From the NCBI GenBank assembly GCA_017625275.1, contig JAGALI010000086.1:1-9898 (forward strand): a stretch of 9,898 nucleotides of DNA, in the 5' to 3' direction. The first letter of the stretch is position 1; every line of letters begins with the position of its first letter. A program made the position numbers and the translations under genes. Shown here one piece after another: positions 1 to 6,499 of this stretch. This DNA is from Clostridia bacterium (lineage in GTDB: Bacteria > Bacillota > Clostridia > Oscillospirales > CAG-272). Below the pieces are notes generated by a model. It made no database searches. It saw only the letters and a program-made list of their open reading frames with translations, and was not told the origin of the DNA.

Positions 1-212
1 GCAGTCATAACCTTAAGACCTGCCTTCTCTGCCTTTGCCCAGCTCTTGCTTCCGTTGTAAAGACCAACGATTACATTTACACCAGAATCCTTGAGGTTGA
101 GTGCGTGTGCGTGTCCCTGTGAGCCGTAGCCGATGATTGCAACGGTTTTACCGTTGAGCTTATTAAGGTCGCAATCCTGTTGATAATAAATTTTTGCATT
201 TGTGTTTGCCAT
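1..212 (-). CDS. ilvC: Ketol-acid reductoisomerase, N-terminal part (cut by window edge)
   Basis: This is the first 70 codons of ketol-acid reductoisomerase (acetohydroxyacid isomeroreductase). The enzyme uses NADPH and magnesium to convert acetolactate or acetohydroxybutyrate to the dihydroxy acids of valine and isoleucine synthesis in the cytoplasm. The start ATG (212-210) has an AAAGGAG ribosome site about 9 bp upstream. The fragment shows the family's N-terminal Rossmann fold, with the dinucleotide motif GYGSQG at residues 28-33 followed by HAHALNLKDSG. The cofactor-selecting loop reads GLYNGSKSW (residues 50-58). It keeps the two serines expected to hold the NADPH 2'-phosphate but has Tyr where GLRxGSxSW-type family members carry Arg. 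The gene lies 28 bp after ilvN as the last visible gene of the operon. Its codons are richer in C-ending forms (ATC, AAC, GAC) than its neighbours, which fits high expression. The catalytic C-terminal domain lies outside the window. Confidence 0.97.
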   Translation of the reverse strand, partial: MANTNAKIYYQQDCDLNKLNGKTVAIIGYGSQGHAHALNLKDSGVNVIVGLYNGSKSWAKAEKAGLKVMT

Positions 213-240
213 GGTTTTTATCTCCTTTAAATTTAAAAAA

Positions 241-738
241 TTAATCAAATAGTGTTGTATTTCCACGCTCAAGCGCTACGATACCTGTACGGCACATCTC
301 AATAATGCCAAATGGAATCATTAGCTTGATAAACGCGTCAATCTTAGTTGGGTCGCCAGTAACCTCAATACACATCTCGTCTGTTGTGTAATCAATTACC
401 TTGGCTCTATAAACATCTGTTGCAGCAAGTATATCTGCTCTTGTTTCTGTGGTGTATTTAACCTTTAGAAGCATAAGCTCTCGCTTGATACAATCGTCCT
501 GAAGGACATCTACCTTCTTTACATTATGTAGCTTTCTTAGCTGATTGATAAGCTGTTCTCTTGCATATCCATCACCACTTAAGGAAATTGTTATGCGAGA
601 ATATTCGGAACGCTCTGTCTCTCCAACAGTCAAGGCGTCTATGTTAAAGCCACGACGAGTAAACATGCTTGTTACTCTTGTAAGCACGCCGAATTTGTTA
701 TCAACATAAACTGCTATTACAAATCCATTTTTCTTCAT
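241..738 (-). CDS. ilvN: Acetolactate synthase small (regulatory) subunit
   Basis: This 165-residue protein is the regulatory subunit of acetohydroxyacid synthase. It binds the catalytic subunit, raises its activity and in this family confers feedback inhibition by valine. An N-terminal ACT domain (about residues 5-75) carries the family pattern GVLTRVTSMFTRRGFNIDAL; the usual NRPG before it is here NKFG, a mild deviation. The second half (about 85-160) matches the small-subunit C-terminal domain, including TGDPTKIDAF and the ending GIVALERG. Length is typical for the family. The ribosome site AAGGAGG is very strong and shares bases with the ilvB stop codon (TAAGGAGG), leaving a 10-bp gap, so translation is probably coupled to ilvB and the two subunits made in step. 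The gene is the third of the leuA-ilvB-ilvN-ilvC operon. It could be labelled ilvH; ilvN is chosen because the partner is ilvB. Confidence 0.96.
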   Translation of the reverse strand: MKKNGFVIAVYVDNKFGVLTRVTSMFTRRGFNIDALTVGETERSEYSRITISLSGDGYAREQLINQLRKLHNVKKVDVLQDDCIKRELMLLKVKYTTETRADILAATDVYRAKVIDYTTDEMCIEVTGDPTKIDAFIKLMIPFGIIEMCRTGIVALERGNTTLFD

Positions 739-748
739 AGCTACCTCC

Positions 749-2434
749 TTATTTCTCTACCTTTGTGATGATATCATCTATTGCACCACCAGGTGGAAGC
801 ATTGGTAAAACGAACTCATCCTTATCAATAATTGTATCAATAACAACAGTTTTTCCTGATGCTATTGCCTTTTCAAAGGCGTCCTTAAATTCTGCCTCGT
901 TGTGTGCTCTATAGCCTAGTGCGCCAAACGCCTCTGCAAGCTTTACAAAATCAGTTTGTCTTGCCCCGAGGACAGTATTTGAATATCTGCCACCGAAGAA
1001 AAGCGTTTGCCATTGGCGAACCATACCGAGAACACCATTGTTCATAAGAACGATTACAACTGGGATATTGTGTGATACTGCTGTCGCAAGCTCGTTAAGA
1101 TTCATACCGAAGCTACCATCACCTGTTATAAGAACGGTTGTGTCTCCTGTTGCAACTCTTGCGCCGATTGCCGCACCAAGACCGAAGCCCATAGTGCCAA
1201 GACCACCACTTGAAACGAAGCGTCTTGTGCTATCGAACTTAACATATTGGGCAGTCCACATCTGGTGCTGACCAACATCTGTTACTATTACTGTATTCCT
1301 TGGCTTGCTTGCATTTATTACATCAAATACCTTTTTAGGACTGAGCTGTGCTGTTGAGCTATCGGCGATTTCCTTTTCAAATTTTGCCTCATCAGCCTTA
1401 AGCTCCTCTACTCTTTCAATCCATTCCTTATTTGACTTTTTCTCGCATGCCTTAGCAATTTCTCTGAATGAATGGCTGACATCGCCAACGATGCAACAAT
1501 CAACCTTTACATTCTTATTGATTTCAGAGAAGTCAGGGTCGAGCTGGATAATCTTGCTCCTTTTAGCGAATTTAGAAACATTACCTGTTGCTCTATCGCT
1601 AAATCTTACACCGATACCGATAATGAGGTCAGCCTCGTTCTGTGCCATTGATGATGCGTAATGACCATGCATTCCCTGCATACCAAGGAATCTGTCACAG
1701 CCATCTGGAATTGCTGAAAGTCCCATAAATGAGCAGCCTATGCAAGCGTCAATTTTATTCGCAAGCTCAACAATCTCATCTCCGAGTCCAAGACCTGCTG
1801 CGCCACCACCTATGTAAATATAAGGCCTTTTTGCCTCGTTTACAAGCGCTATTGCCTCTGCAATTTTCTCATCCTCTCCAAGTGGCAAAGGAATTTTTGG
1901 TGCAATCTCGCCCTCCTCATAATCATAAAGTGCCGTTTGAACATCCTTTGGCACATCGACAAGGACAGGTCCTGGTCTACCTGATTTTGCAATTGAGAAT
2001 GCCTCTCTTATGCTATCAGCAAGGTCCTCGATTTTATTTACAAAATAGTTATGCTTTGTTATTGGAAGTGTAATGCCTGTTATATCAATCTCCTGAAAGC
2101 TATCCTTACCGATAAGGCTACAGGGTACATTTCCTGTAATTGCTACAAGTGGGATTGAGTCAAGCATTGCTGTTGCTATACCTGTTACAAGGTTAGTAGC
2201 ACCTGGGCCAGAGGTTGCAATGCAAACTCCAACCTTTCCTGTTGCTCTTGAGTAGCCGTCTGCTGCGTGGGCCGCCCCCTGCTCATGAGCTGTTAAAATG
2301 TGATTTATTTTATCACTATGCTTATAAATTGCATCATAAATATTTATTACCTGTCCACCTGGATAGCCAAATACATCGGTAACACCCTGCTCAATAAGGG
2401 TTCTTATGATGATTTCTGCTCCTGTTATCTTCAT
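749..2434 (-). CDS. ilvB: Acetolactate synthase large (catalytic) subunit
   Basis: This 561-residue thiamine diphosphate enzyme condenses two pyruvates to acetolactate, or pyruvate with 2-ketobutyrate to acetohydroxybutyrate. These are the first common steps to valine/leucine and isoleucine. Three domains are visible in order. The N-terminal pyrimidine-binding domain has GYPGGQV (24-30) and the cofactor-activating Glu51 in AHEQGAAHAADGY. The central FAD-type domain spans about 190-330. The C-terminal pyrophosphate-binding domain has the GDG...NN motif at 438-466. GMVRQWQ at 470-476 marks this as a true acetohydroxyacid synthase; its Trp475 aligns with the family's herbicide-site tryptophan. 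Length and ends are normal. The start ATG is preceded by AAAGGAG directly behind the leuA stop codon, a 12-bp intergenic gap that suggests coupled translation. It is cotranscribed with leuA, ilvN and ilvC and so is expected to share the T-box leader. Confidence 0.97.
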   Translation of the reverse strand: MKITGAEIIIRTLIEQGVTDVFGYPGGQVINIYDAIYKHSDKINHILTAHEQGAAHAADGYSRATGKVGVCIATSGPGATNLVTGIATAMLDSIPLVAITGNVPCSLIGKDSFQEIDITGITLPITKHNYFVNKIEDLADSIREAFSIAKSGRPGPVLVDVPKDVQTALYDYEEGEIAPKIPLPLGEDEKIAEAIALVNEAKRPYIYIGGGAAGLGLGDEIVELANKIDACIGCSFMGLSAIPDGCDRFLGMQGMHGHYASSMAQNEADLIIGIGVRFSDRATGNVSKFAKRSKIIQLDPDFSEINKNVKVDCCIVGDVSHSFREIAKACEKKSNKEWIERVEELKADEAKFEKEIADSSTAQLSPKKVFDVINASKPRNTVIVTDVGQHQMWTAQYVKFDSTRRFVSSGGLGTMGFGLGAAIGARVATGDTTVLITGDGSFGMNLNELATAVSHNIPVVIVLMNNGVLGMVRQWQTLFFGGRYSNTVLGARQTDFVKLAEAFGALGYRAHNEAEFKDAFEKAIASGKTVVIDTIIDKDEFVLPMLPPGGAIDDIITKVEK

Positions 2435-2446
2435 TCAGTTTCTCCT

Positions 2447-4114
2447 TTAAGACTTATTTAGCATAATGTTTACTGCACTTACAAGAGCTCTTATAGAGGA
2501 ACGGCTGATATCGCTACTGATACCTGTTCCCCAATATGCCTTGCCATCGCACACTATGCTTACATAGGACGCTGCCCTTGAGCTTGTTGTTCCTTCAAGC
2601 GCATGCTGTGTATAGGTTTCAAGAGTATAATCCTTGCCGATGAGCGCCTTTATAGCGTTGCTCACACAGTCAAGACGACCATTACCACTTGATTTGATTT
2701 CTGTTTCCTTGCCATTATAGGCTATTGTAATTGCTCCATCAATAATTCCATCGTCGTGGGAATCATTATAGGTTGCCTGTACAACCTTTAAATTATCGGT
2801 GAGGTTTACAAAGTCACGCATAAAGATATCATGTACCTCTATTGGCTGAAGCTCCCTATGCTCATGGTCAGAGATGCTTTTAACATGATAACCAAATGCC
2901 TCACGCATTTTAGGTGGCAAATTAAGCTTGAATTGGGTCTCCATAATATAACCAATTCCACCCTTACCTGATTGAGAGTTAATACGAATAACGTCTGCCT
3001 CGTAAACTCTGCCGATATCTGTTGGGTCAATTGGAAGATATGGAACTGTCCATTTCATATTCTTGCCCTCTCTATACTTCATTCCCTTTGCAATAGCGTC
3101 CTGATGAGAGCCACTAAAGGCTGCAAATACGAGCTGACCACTATATGGCTGTCTTTCGTATACATGCATTCTTGTGACCTTTTCATAGACCTTTGTGATT
3201 TCTGGAAGATTTGTAAAGTCAAGTCCTGGGTCAATTCCCTGTGAGAACATATTAAGTGCAAGAGTGATAATATCTACATTACCTGTTCTCTCGCCGTTTC
3301 CGAAAAGCGTTCCCTCTATTCTATCTCCACCTGCCAAAAGTCCAAGCTCACTATCAGCAATAGCACAGCCACGGTCATTATGTGGGTGAAGTGATATTAT
3401 TACATTTTCGCGATTAAGTAGGTTCTTGTGCATGTACTCAACCTGATTTGCGTAAACATGAGGCATTGAGTGCGACACTGTAACAGGAAGGTTGATTATA
3501 ACCTTATCGTCAGCTGTTGGCTCCCAAATCTTAATAACCTCATTTGAAATTTCAGCCGCAAACTCTGGCTCAGTTCCCGTAAAGCTTTCTGGAGAATACT
3601 CAAAGGTGATTTTGCCCTTTGCCTTTTTCTTATATTCCTTACAAAGCTTAGCGCCGAAGGTTGCAATGTCGATAATCTCCTGCTTGCTTCTCTTGAAAAC
3701 CTGCTCTCTTTGAGCAACGGATGTTGAGTTGTAAAGGTGGACAACTGCGTGCTTCGCACCATCAATTGCCTCAAAGGTCTTTGCAATTATATGCTCTCTT
3801 GACTGTGTAAGCACCTGAATTGTTACATCGTCAGGAATTAGGTTTTGCTCTATAATTGTTCTGCAAAATTCATATTCAGTTTCTGAGGCTGCTGGAAAGC
3901 CTACCTCAATTTCCTTAAAGCCTACCTTGCAAAGAAGCTTAAAGAATTCTAGCTTCTCCTCAAGGCTCATTGGAATTATTAATGCTTGGTTTCCATCTCT
4001 TAGGTCAACGCTACACCACATTGGTGGCTTGTCTATGCAATCCTTTTTGACCCAATCCATTGTAACTCCACTTGGTGTGAAGTATTGCTTTGTGTACTTT
4101 TGATAGCCCTTCAT
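2447..4114 (-). CDS. leuA: 2-isopropylmalate synthase, long (type 2) form
   Basis: This 555-residue enzyme condenses acetyl-CoA with 2-ketoisovalerate to give 2-isopropylmalate, the committed step to leucine. The TIM-barrel catalytic domain carries signature 1, SVDLRDGNQAL (35-45, metal-binding Asp40). It also has signature 2 around LHPHNDRGCA (242-251, metal-binding His243 and His245) and the FGNGERTGNVDI loop (271-282). A linker domain follows (about 330-425, with SGKGGIGYIMETQF). The C-terminal leucine-sensing domain (about 430-555) includes SSRAASYV and the ending GISSDISRSSIRALVSAVN. The length and the YFTPSGVTMDW-type start place it in the longer LeuA class seen in yeast and actinobacteria rather than the roughly 510-residue E. 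coli type. The ATG at 4114-4112 has AAAGGA 7 bp upstream. It is the first gene behind the T-box leader, so leucine starvation should raise its transcription, and the C-terminal domain should add feedback inhibition. Confidence 0.96.
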   Translation of the reverse strand: MKGYQKYTKQYFTPSGVTMDWVKKDCIDKPPMWCSVDLRDGNQALIIPMSLEEKLEFFKLLCKVGFKEIEVGFPAASETEYEFCRTIIEQNLIPDDVTIQVLTQSREHIIAKTFEAIDGAKHAVVHLYNSTSVAQREQVFKRSKQEIIDIATFGAKLCKEYKKKAKGKITFEYSPESFTGTEPEFAAEISNEVIKIWEPTADDKVIINLPVTVSHSMPHVYANQVEYMHKNLLNRENVIISLHPHNDRGCAIADSELGLLAGGDRIEGTLFGNGERTGNVDIITLALNMFSQGIDPGLDFTNLPEITKVYEKVTRMHVYERQPYSGQLVFAAFSGSHQDAIAKGMKYREGKNMKWTVPYLPIDPTDIGRVYEADVIRINSQSGKGGIGYIMETQFKLNLPPKMREAFGYHVKSISDHEHRELQPIEVHDIFMRDFVNLTDNLKVVQATYNDSHDDGIIDGAITIAYNGKETEIKSSGNGRLDCVSNAIKALIGKDYTLETYTQHALEGTTSSRAASYVSIVCDGKAYWGTGISSDISRSSIRALVSAVNIMLNKS

Positions 4115-4179
4115 AAATTAATCCTTTCCTTTTTCCTTAGGGTTAGTTCATTTTTGGGTTGCTTCGCGAGGTATGAAAT

Positions 4180-4220
4180 AAAAAAAGCCTCTTTTACGCA
4201 ACCACTTGCATAAAAGAGAC
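4180..4220 (-). terminator. T-box regulated terminator
   Basis: The leader RNA forms GTCTCTTTTATGCA (4220-4207), loop AGTGGT, then TGCGTAAAAGAGGC (4200-4187). This is a 14-bp stem with two G-U pairs, followed by seven U (4186-4180). It directly follows the T-box core, so it is the premature terminator that the tRNA-stabilised antiterminator competes with. leuA starts 66 bp downstream. Confidence 0.93.
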
Positions 4221-4450
4221 GAAGCTTCCTCCGTGGTACCACTCTTATTGGCTTTTACACCCACTCATTTTTGCCTATCAGCAAATTGCTCTATAACGGG
4301 AGCGCCCGTTCAAGCCTACTCGATTTCTTTCGGTTGACGACTCAGGGATGAGGTATGTCCACTATCCATATCGGCTCGCACCAAATACCGACTCTCTGCA
4401 ATAGAATTGGTGAATTTTATTCCCTTCAAGGTCTTTAATATTAAAAATAT
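4180..4450 (-). promoter_or_regulatory. T-box leader, leucine type, of the leuA-ilvBNC operon
   Basis: This RNA leader senses uncharged tRNA and controls transcription of the whole operon. The T-box core (minus strand, + positions 4230-4245) reads AGAGTGGTACCACGGA. Its UGGU (4241-4238) can pair with the ACCA end of a tRNA with discriminator A. Stem I lies at about 4330-4405, with the AGAGAG element and GGUGCGAGCC distal bulge region. A helix GGUAU/AUACC places the specifier loop next to CUC followed by A (4352-4350), a leucine codon; bacterial tRNA-Leu has A as discriminator, which agrees. A stem III hairpin AACGGG-CGCT-CCCGTT lies at 4295-4310. The leader ends in the 14-bp terminator at 4180-4220. 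Expected logic from the family: uncharged tRNA-Leu stabilises the antiterminator and turns the operon on. The T-box call is very firm; the CUC assignment is less so (AUC one step downstream is the main alternative). Confidence 0.93.
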
Positions 4451-4456
4451 ACGCTT

Positions 4457-4485
4457 ATTTTATATTATTTAACTTGATTTGTCAA
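4457..4485 (-). promoter_or_regulatory. Promoter of the T-box-leuA-ilvBNC operon
   Basis: On the minus strand TTGACA (4485-4480) is followed by a 17-bp spacer and TAAAAT (4462-4457), a near-consensus sigma-A promoter. Run-rich A/T sequence lies just upstream of the -35 box. Transcription should start near 4450, giving a leader of about 335 nt before leuA. Confidence 0.88.
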
Positions 4486-4570
4486 TACCTTTTTACAATT
4501 TTTTTGAAAAATATTTTATCATTTTAACTTACTAAAGTGTTTTTGGCAAAAAAACCAGTCTTTTTCAAAG

Positions 4571-4594
4571 AAAAAGGCGCTTTTAAAGCGCCTT
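4571..4594 (-). terminator. Rho-independent terminator of ilvE
   Basis: Six bases after the ilvE stop codon the RNA can form a 10-bp stem (AAGGCGCTTT paired with AAAGCGCCTT) around a one-base centre; in practice the inner pairs open to form the loop. It is followed by U-rich sequence. It separates ilvE from the T-box operon, so ilvE is not read into leuA. Confidence 0.88.
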
Positions 4595-4599
4595 AATTA

Positions 4600-5661
4600 T
4601 TATAGCTTATGTACCCAGTTATAGGTATCCTCAATTTTGCCCCATTGGATTCCTGTAAGAATGTCGTAAAGCTTTTGTGTAACCTCGCCGATTTTTTCGT
4701 TGTTGATTACATATTCTACATCCTGATACATCAGTCTACCAATAGGTGAAACAACTGCTGCTGTGCCACAGCCCCATGCCTCCTCAAGCTTACCAGCCTT
4801 CATAGCCTCTAAAAGCTCATCTATGCTGAGAAGTCTTTCGCTTACCTTATAGCCTAGATTTTTCAAAACCTCAATGCAGGATTTTCTGGTAATTCCAGGA
4901 AGGATTGAGCCTGTAAGCTCAGGTGTTATGATTTCTCCATTAATCTTGAACATTACGTTCATAGCGCCAACCTCTTCGATGTATTTTCTCTCTACACCGT
5001 CGAGCCAAAGAACCTGTGAATAGCCCTTCTTATTTGCCCTTTCACCTGCCCTTGTTGAAGCAGCATAGTTACCACCACATTTTGCATATCCTGTACCACC
5101 ACGAACTGTGCGAACATCCTCGTTTTCAATCATAATTTTAACAGGATTTATGCCTTCCTTATAATAGCTACCGCTTGGTGAAGCGATAATCATATAGGTT
5201 GCTCTATGTACTGTGTGAACTCCAAGGGTTTCGTCGTTTCCAAACATATATGGACGAAGGTAAAGTGATGTTCCAAATGATTTTGGCACCCATTTTTCCT
5301 CTAGTCTTACAAAGGTCTCAAGAATTTCAAGTGCATCGCCCTCGTCAATTGTTGGGAGACACATACGCTCAGCCGAGGTGTTAAGACGCTTGATATTTTC
5401 CATAGGTCTGAAAAGCTGAACCCTGCCATCCTCTGTACGATATGCCTTAAGTCCCTCAAAAATTTCTGCGCCATAGTGAAGAACTGTTGATGCTGGGTGC
5501 AAGGAAATGTTACCAAATGGTACTATTCTTGCGTTGAACCAGCCCTTTCCTGCCTCATAGTCCATTACGAACATATGGTCGGAAAAATATTGACCAAATC
5601 CAAGCTCGCTCTCCTTAGGCATTGCTTTTGGAGCTTGTGTTTTTGTTATCTTGATTTCCAT
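4600..5661 (-). CDS. ilvE: Branched-chain amino acid aminotransferase
   Basis: This 353-residue PLP enzyme transfers amino groups between glutamate and the 2-keto acids of leucine, isoleucine and valine, the final step of the pathway served by the neighbouring operon. It belongs to the class IV (fold type IV) aminotransferases. Visible features are the substrate-side RPYMFG (136-141) and GGTGYAKCGGNYAAS (188-202) with the Schiff-base lysine Lys194. Next come YIEEVGAMN (227-235), LPGITRKS (254-261) and the phosphate-binding GCGTAAVVSPIG (297-308). The frame is open 10 codons further upstream, but AGGAG (5675-5671) sits 9 bp before the ATG at 5661-5659 and directly abuts the earlier in-frame ATG at 5670, which is too close. 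The shorter start is therefore chosen. It resembles the longer eukaryotic-like BCAT form (about 350 residues) rather than the 309-residue E. coli IlvE. It has its own promoter and terminator, and no T-box. Confidence 0.95.
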   Translation of the reverse strand: MEIKITKTQAPKAMPKESELGFGQYFSDHMFVMDYEAGKGWFNARIVPFGNISLHPASTVLHYGAEIFEGLKAYRTEDGRVQLFRPMENIKRLNTSAERMCLPTIDEGDALEILETFVRLEEKWVPKSFGTSLYLRPYMFGNDETLGVHTVHRATYMIIASPSGSYYKEGINPVKIMIENEDVRTVRGGTGYAKCGGNYAASTRAGERANKKGYSQVLWLDGVERKYIEEVGAMNVMFKINGEIITPELTGSILPGITRKSCIEVLKNLGYKVSERLLSIDELLEAMKAGKLEEAWGCGTAAVVSPIGRLMYQDVEYVINNEKIGEVTQKLYDILTGIQWGKIEDTYNWVHKL

Positions 5662-5670
5662 AATATTCAT

Positions 5671-5691
5671 CTCCTGTGAATTTTTATTCAC
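5671..5691 (-). promoter_or_regulatory. ilvE ribosome site with abutting 5' UTR hairpin
   Basis: AGGAG at 5675-5671 is the Shine-Dalgarno site that sets the ilvE start at 5661. Directly upstream GTGAAT-AAAA-ATTCAC (5691-5676) makes a 6-bp hairpin with an AAAA loop that ends exactly where the SD begins. It could hold the SD accessible or stabilise the transcript; no U-tract follows, so it is not a terminator. Confidence 0.6.
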
Positions 5692-5715
5692 GACTTTTTC
5701 TTTAATATACTATGT

Positions 5716-5744
5716 ATCATAGCACAACTATTTTTTTAAGTCAA
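5716..5744 (-). promoter_or_regulatory. Promoter of ilvE
   Basis: TTGACT (5744-5739), a 17-bp spacer and TATGAT (5721-5716) on the minus strand, with a TGC extension just before the -10 box. Transcription should start near 5709, giving a 5' UTR of about 48 nt. It lies within 20 bp of the end of the upstream phosphatase gene, so read-through from that gene into ilvE is also possible; no terminator separates them. Confidence 0.82.
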
Positions 5745-5762
5745 GTATTTATAGGGAATTTT

Positions 5763-6413
5763 TTAGATTAAAATTTCAGCTATGTTTTCTGCTTTATCTA
5801 CGATATATTCTGCCTCATATTTTTTAAACTCTTCGGCGCTTCCATACCCATATAAAACAGCCACACAGGGTATGCCAAATGCACGCGCTCCCTCTATATC
5901 ATAAAATCGGTCACCTATCATTATGGCAGATTCTGTATCAATTTTACATTCCTTTATAACATAATCAAGAACCTCTATTTTTGTGGTTCTTGTTTTTTCA
6001 TCCAGGCTAGCGCCAGCTATATAATCAAAATATTTCGATAGCCCTGCCTTATCTAAGATTCTTTTTGCAAAGATTTCAGGCTTAGATGTAGCTAGAATTA
6101 CTGTTTTTTCTGCCTTTTTGAGCTTTTTTAGCAATGCTTCTATTCCATCATAAATATAGCCCTCAAAAATGCCCTTTTCAGTATAGTATTCTCGATAATA
6201 TTCTATCGCTTTATTAGCTTTTTGTTCATCAAAGCCATAAAAGGTCATAAAAGAATAAATCAAGGGTGGTCCTATAAAGCATTCAAGGGTGTGCTTATCC
6301 TCTACTACTATGCCGAATTTTTCCAAAGCATACGCAACAGAATTTGTAACTCCCTCACCAGAGTCTATTATTGTACCATCTAGGTCAAACAAAACCTTTG
6401 AATATTTTTTCAT
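5763..6413 (-). CDS. HAD-superfamily phosphatase, Gph/PpaX-like
   Basis: This 216-residue soluble hydrolase has the four motifs of the haloacid dehalogenase superfamily. Motif I is FDLDGTIIDS with nucleophile Asp10 and acid Asp12. Motif II is LATSKPEIF (Ser110). The motif III lysine is probably Lys145 in RTTKIEVL. Motif IV is IGDRFYDIEGA with metal-binding Asp168 and Asp172. The helical stretch between motifs I and II (about residues 20-85) is a C1 cap, as in phosphoglycolate phosphatase, beta-phosphoglucomutase and pyrophosphatase PpaX. The ATG is preceded by GAGGAA with 4-5 bp spacing. The substrate cannot be read from sequence. Candidates are 2-phosphoglycolate or other small phosphate esters; its place next to amino acid genes gives no firm clue. 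A terminator upstream separates it from the symporter gene, and its stop codon lies just before the ilvE promoter. Confidence 0.9.
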   Translation of the reverse strand: MKKYSKVLFDLDGTIIDSGEGVTNSVAYALEKFGIVVEDKHTLECFIGPPLIYSFMTFYGFDEQKANKAIEYYREYYTEKGIFEGYIYDGIEALLKKLKKAEKTVILATSKPEIFAKRILDKAGLSKYFDYIAGASLDEKTRTTKIEVLDYVIKECKIDTESAIMIGDRFYDIEGARAFGIPCVAVLYGYGSAEEFKKYEAEYIVDKAENIAEILI

Positions 6414-6443
6414 AATTTCCTCGTTTTATTTATATTTGTATAT

Positions 6444-6449
6444 ATTTTA
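6444..6449 (-). promoter_or_regulatory. Possible extended -10 of the HAD phosphatase gene
   Basis: TAAAAT preceded by TGA on the minus strand resembles an extended -10 element 31 bp before the phosphatase start codon. No convincing -35 box lies 17 bp upstream, where the U-tract of the symporter terminator falls. It is a weak candidate, offered because the terminator at 6462-6493 implies that the gene needs a promoter here. Confidence 0.3.
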
Positions 6450-6461
6450 TCACAACCCATT

Positions 6462-6493
6462 AAAAAAATCCATCCCTAATTTAGAGATGGATT
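6462..6493 (-). terminator. Rho-independent terminator of the symporter gene
   Basis: Six bases after the symporter stop codon the RNA pairs AATCCATC (6493-6486) with GATGGATT (6474-6467). Further pairs are possible inside through CT/AG around an AT-rich loop. Seven U follow (6468-6462). It ends the riboswitch-controlled transcript before the phosphatase gene. Confidence 0.88.
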
Positions 6494-6499
6494 TACTTC

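Noticed and set aside
4545..4570. Second terminator after ilvE (GGTTTTTTTGCC)
   Set aside because: The possible stem is only two or three pairs, so it adds nothing to the terminator at 4571-4594.
5497..5679. Plus-strand frames opposite ilvE, ilvB, leuA and the symporter
   Set aside because: They lack SD sites and family motifs, and overlap well-supported genes with clear conserved residues on the minus strand.
5659..5691. Longer ilvE start ten codons upstream
   Set aside because: Those codons cover the UTR hairpin and SD; AGGAG is correctly spaced only for the ATG at 5661.
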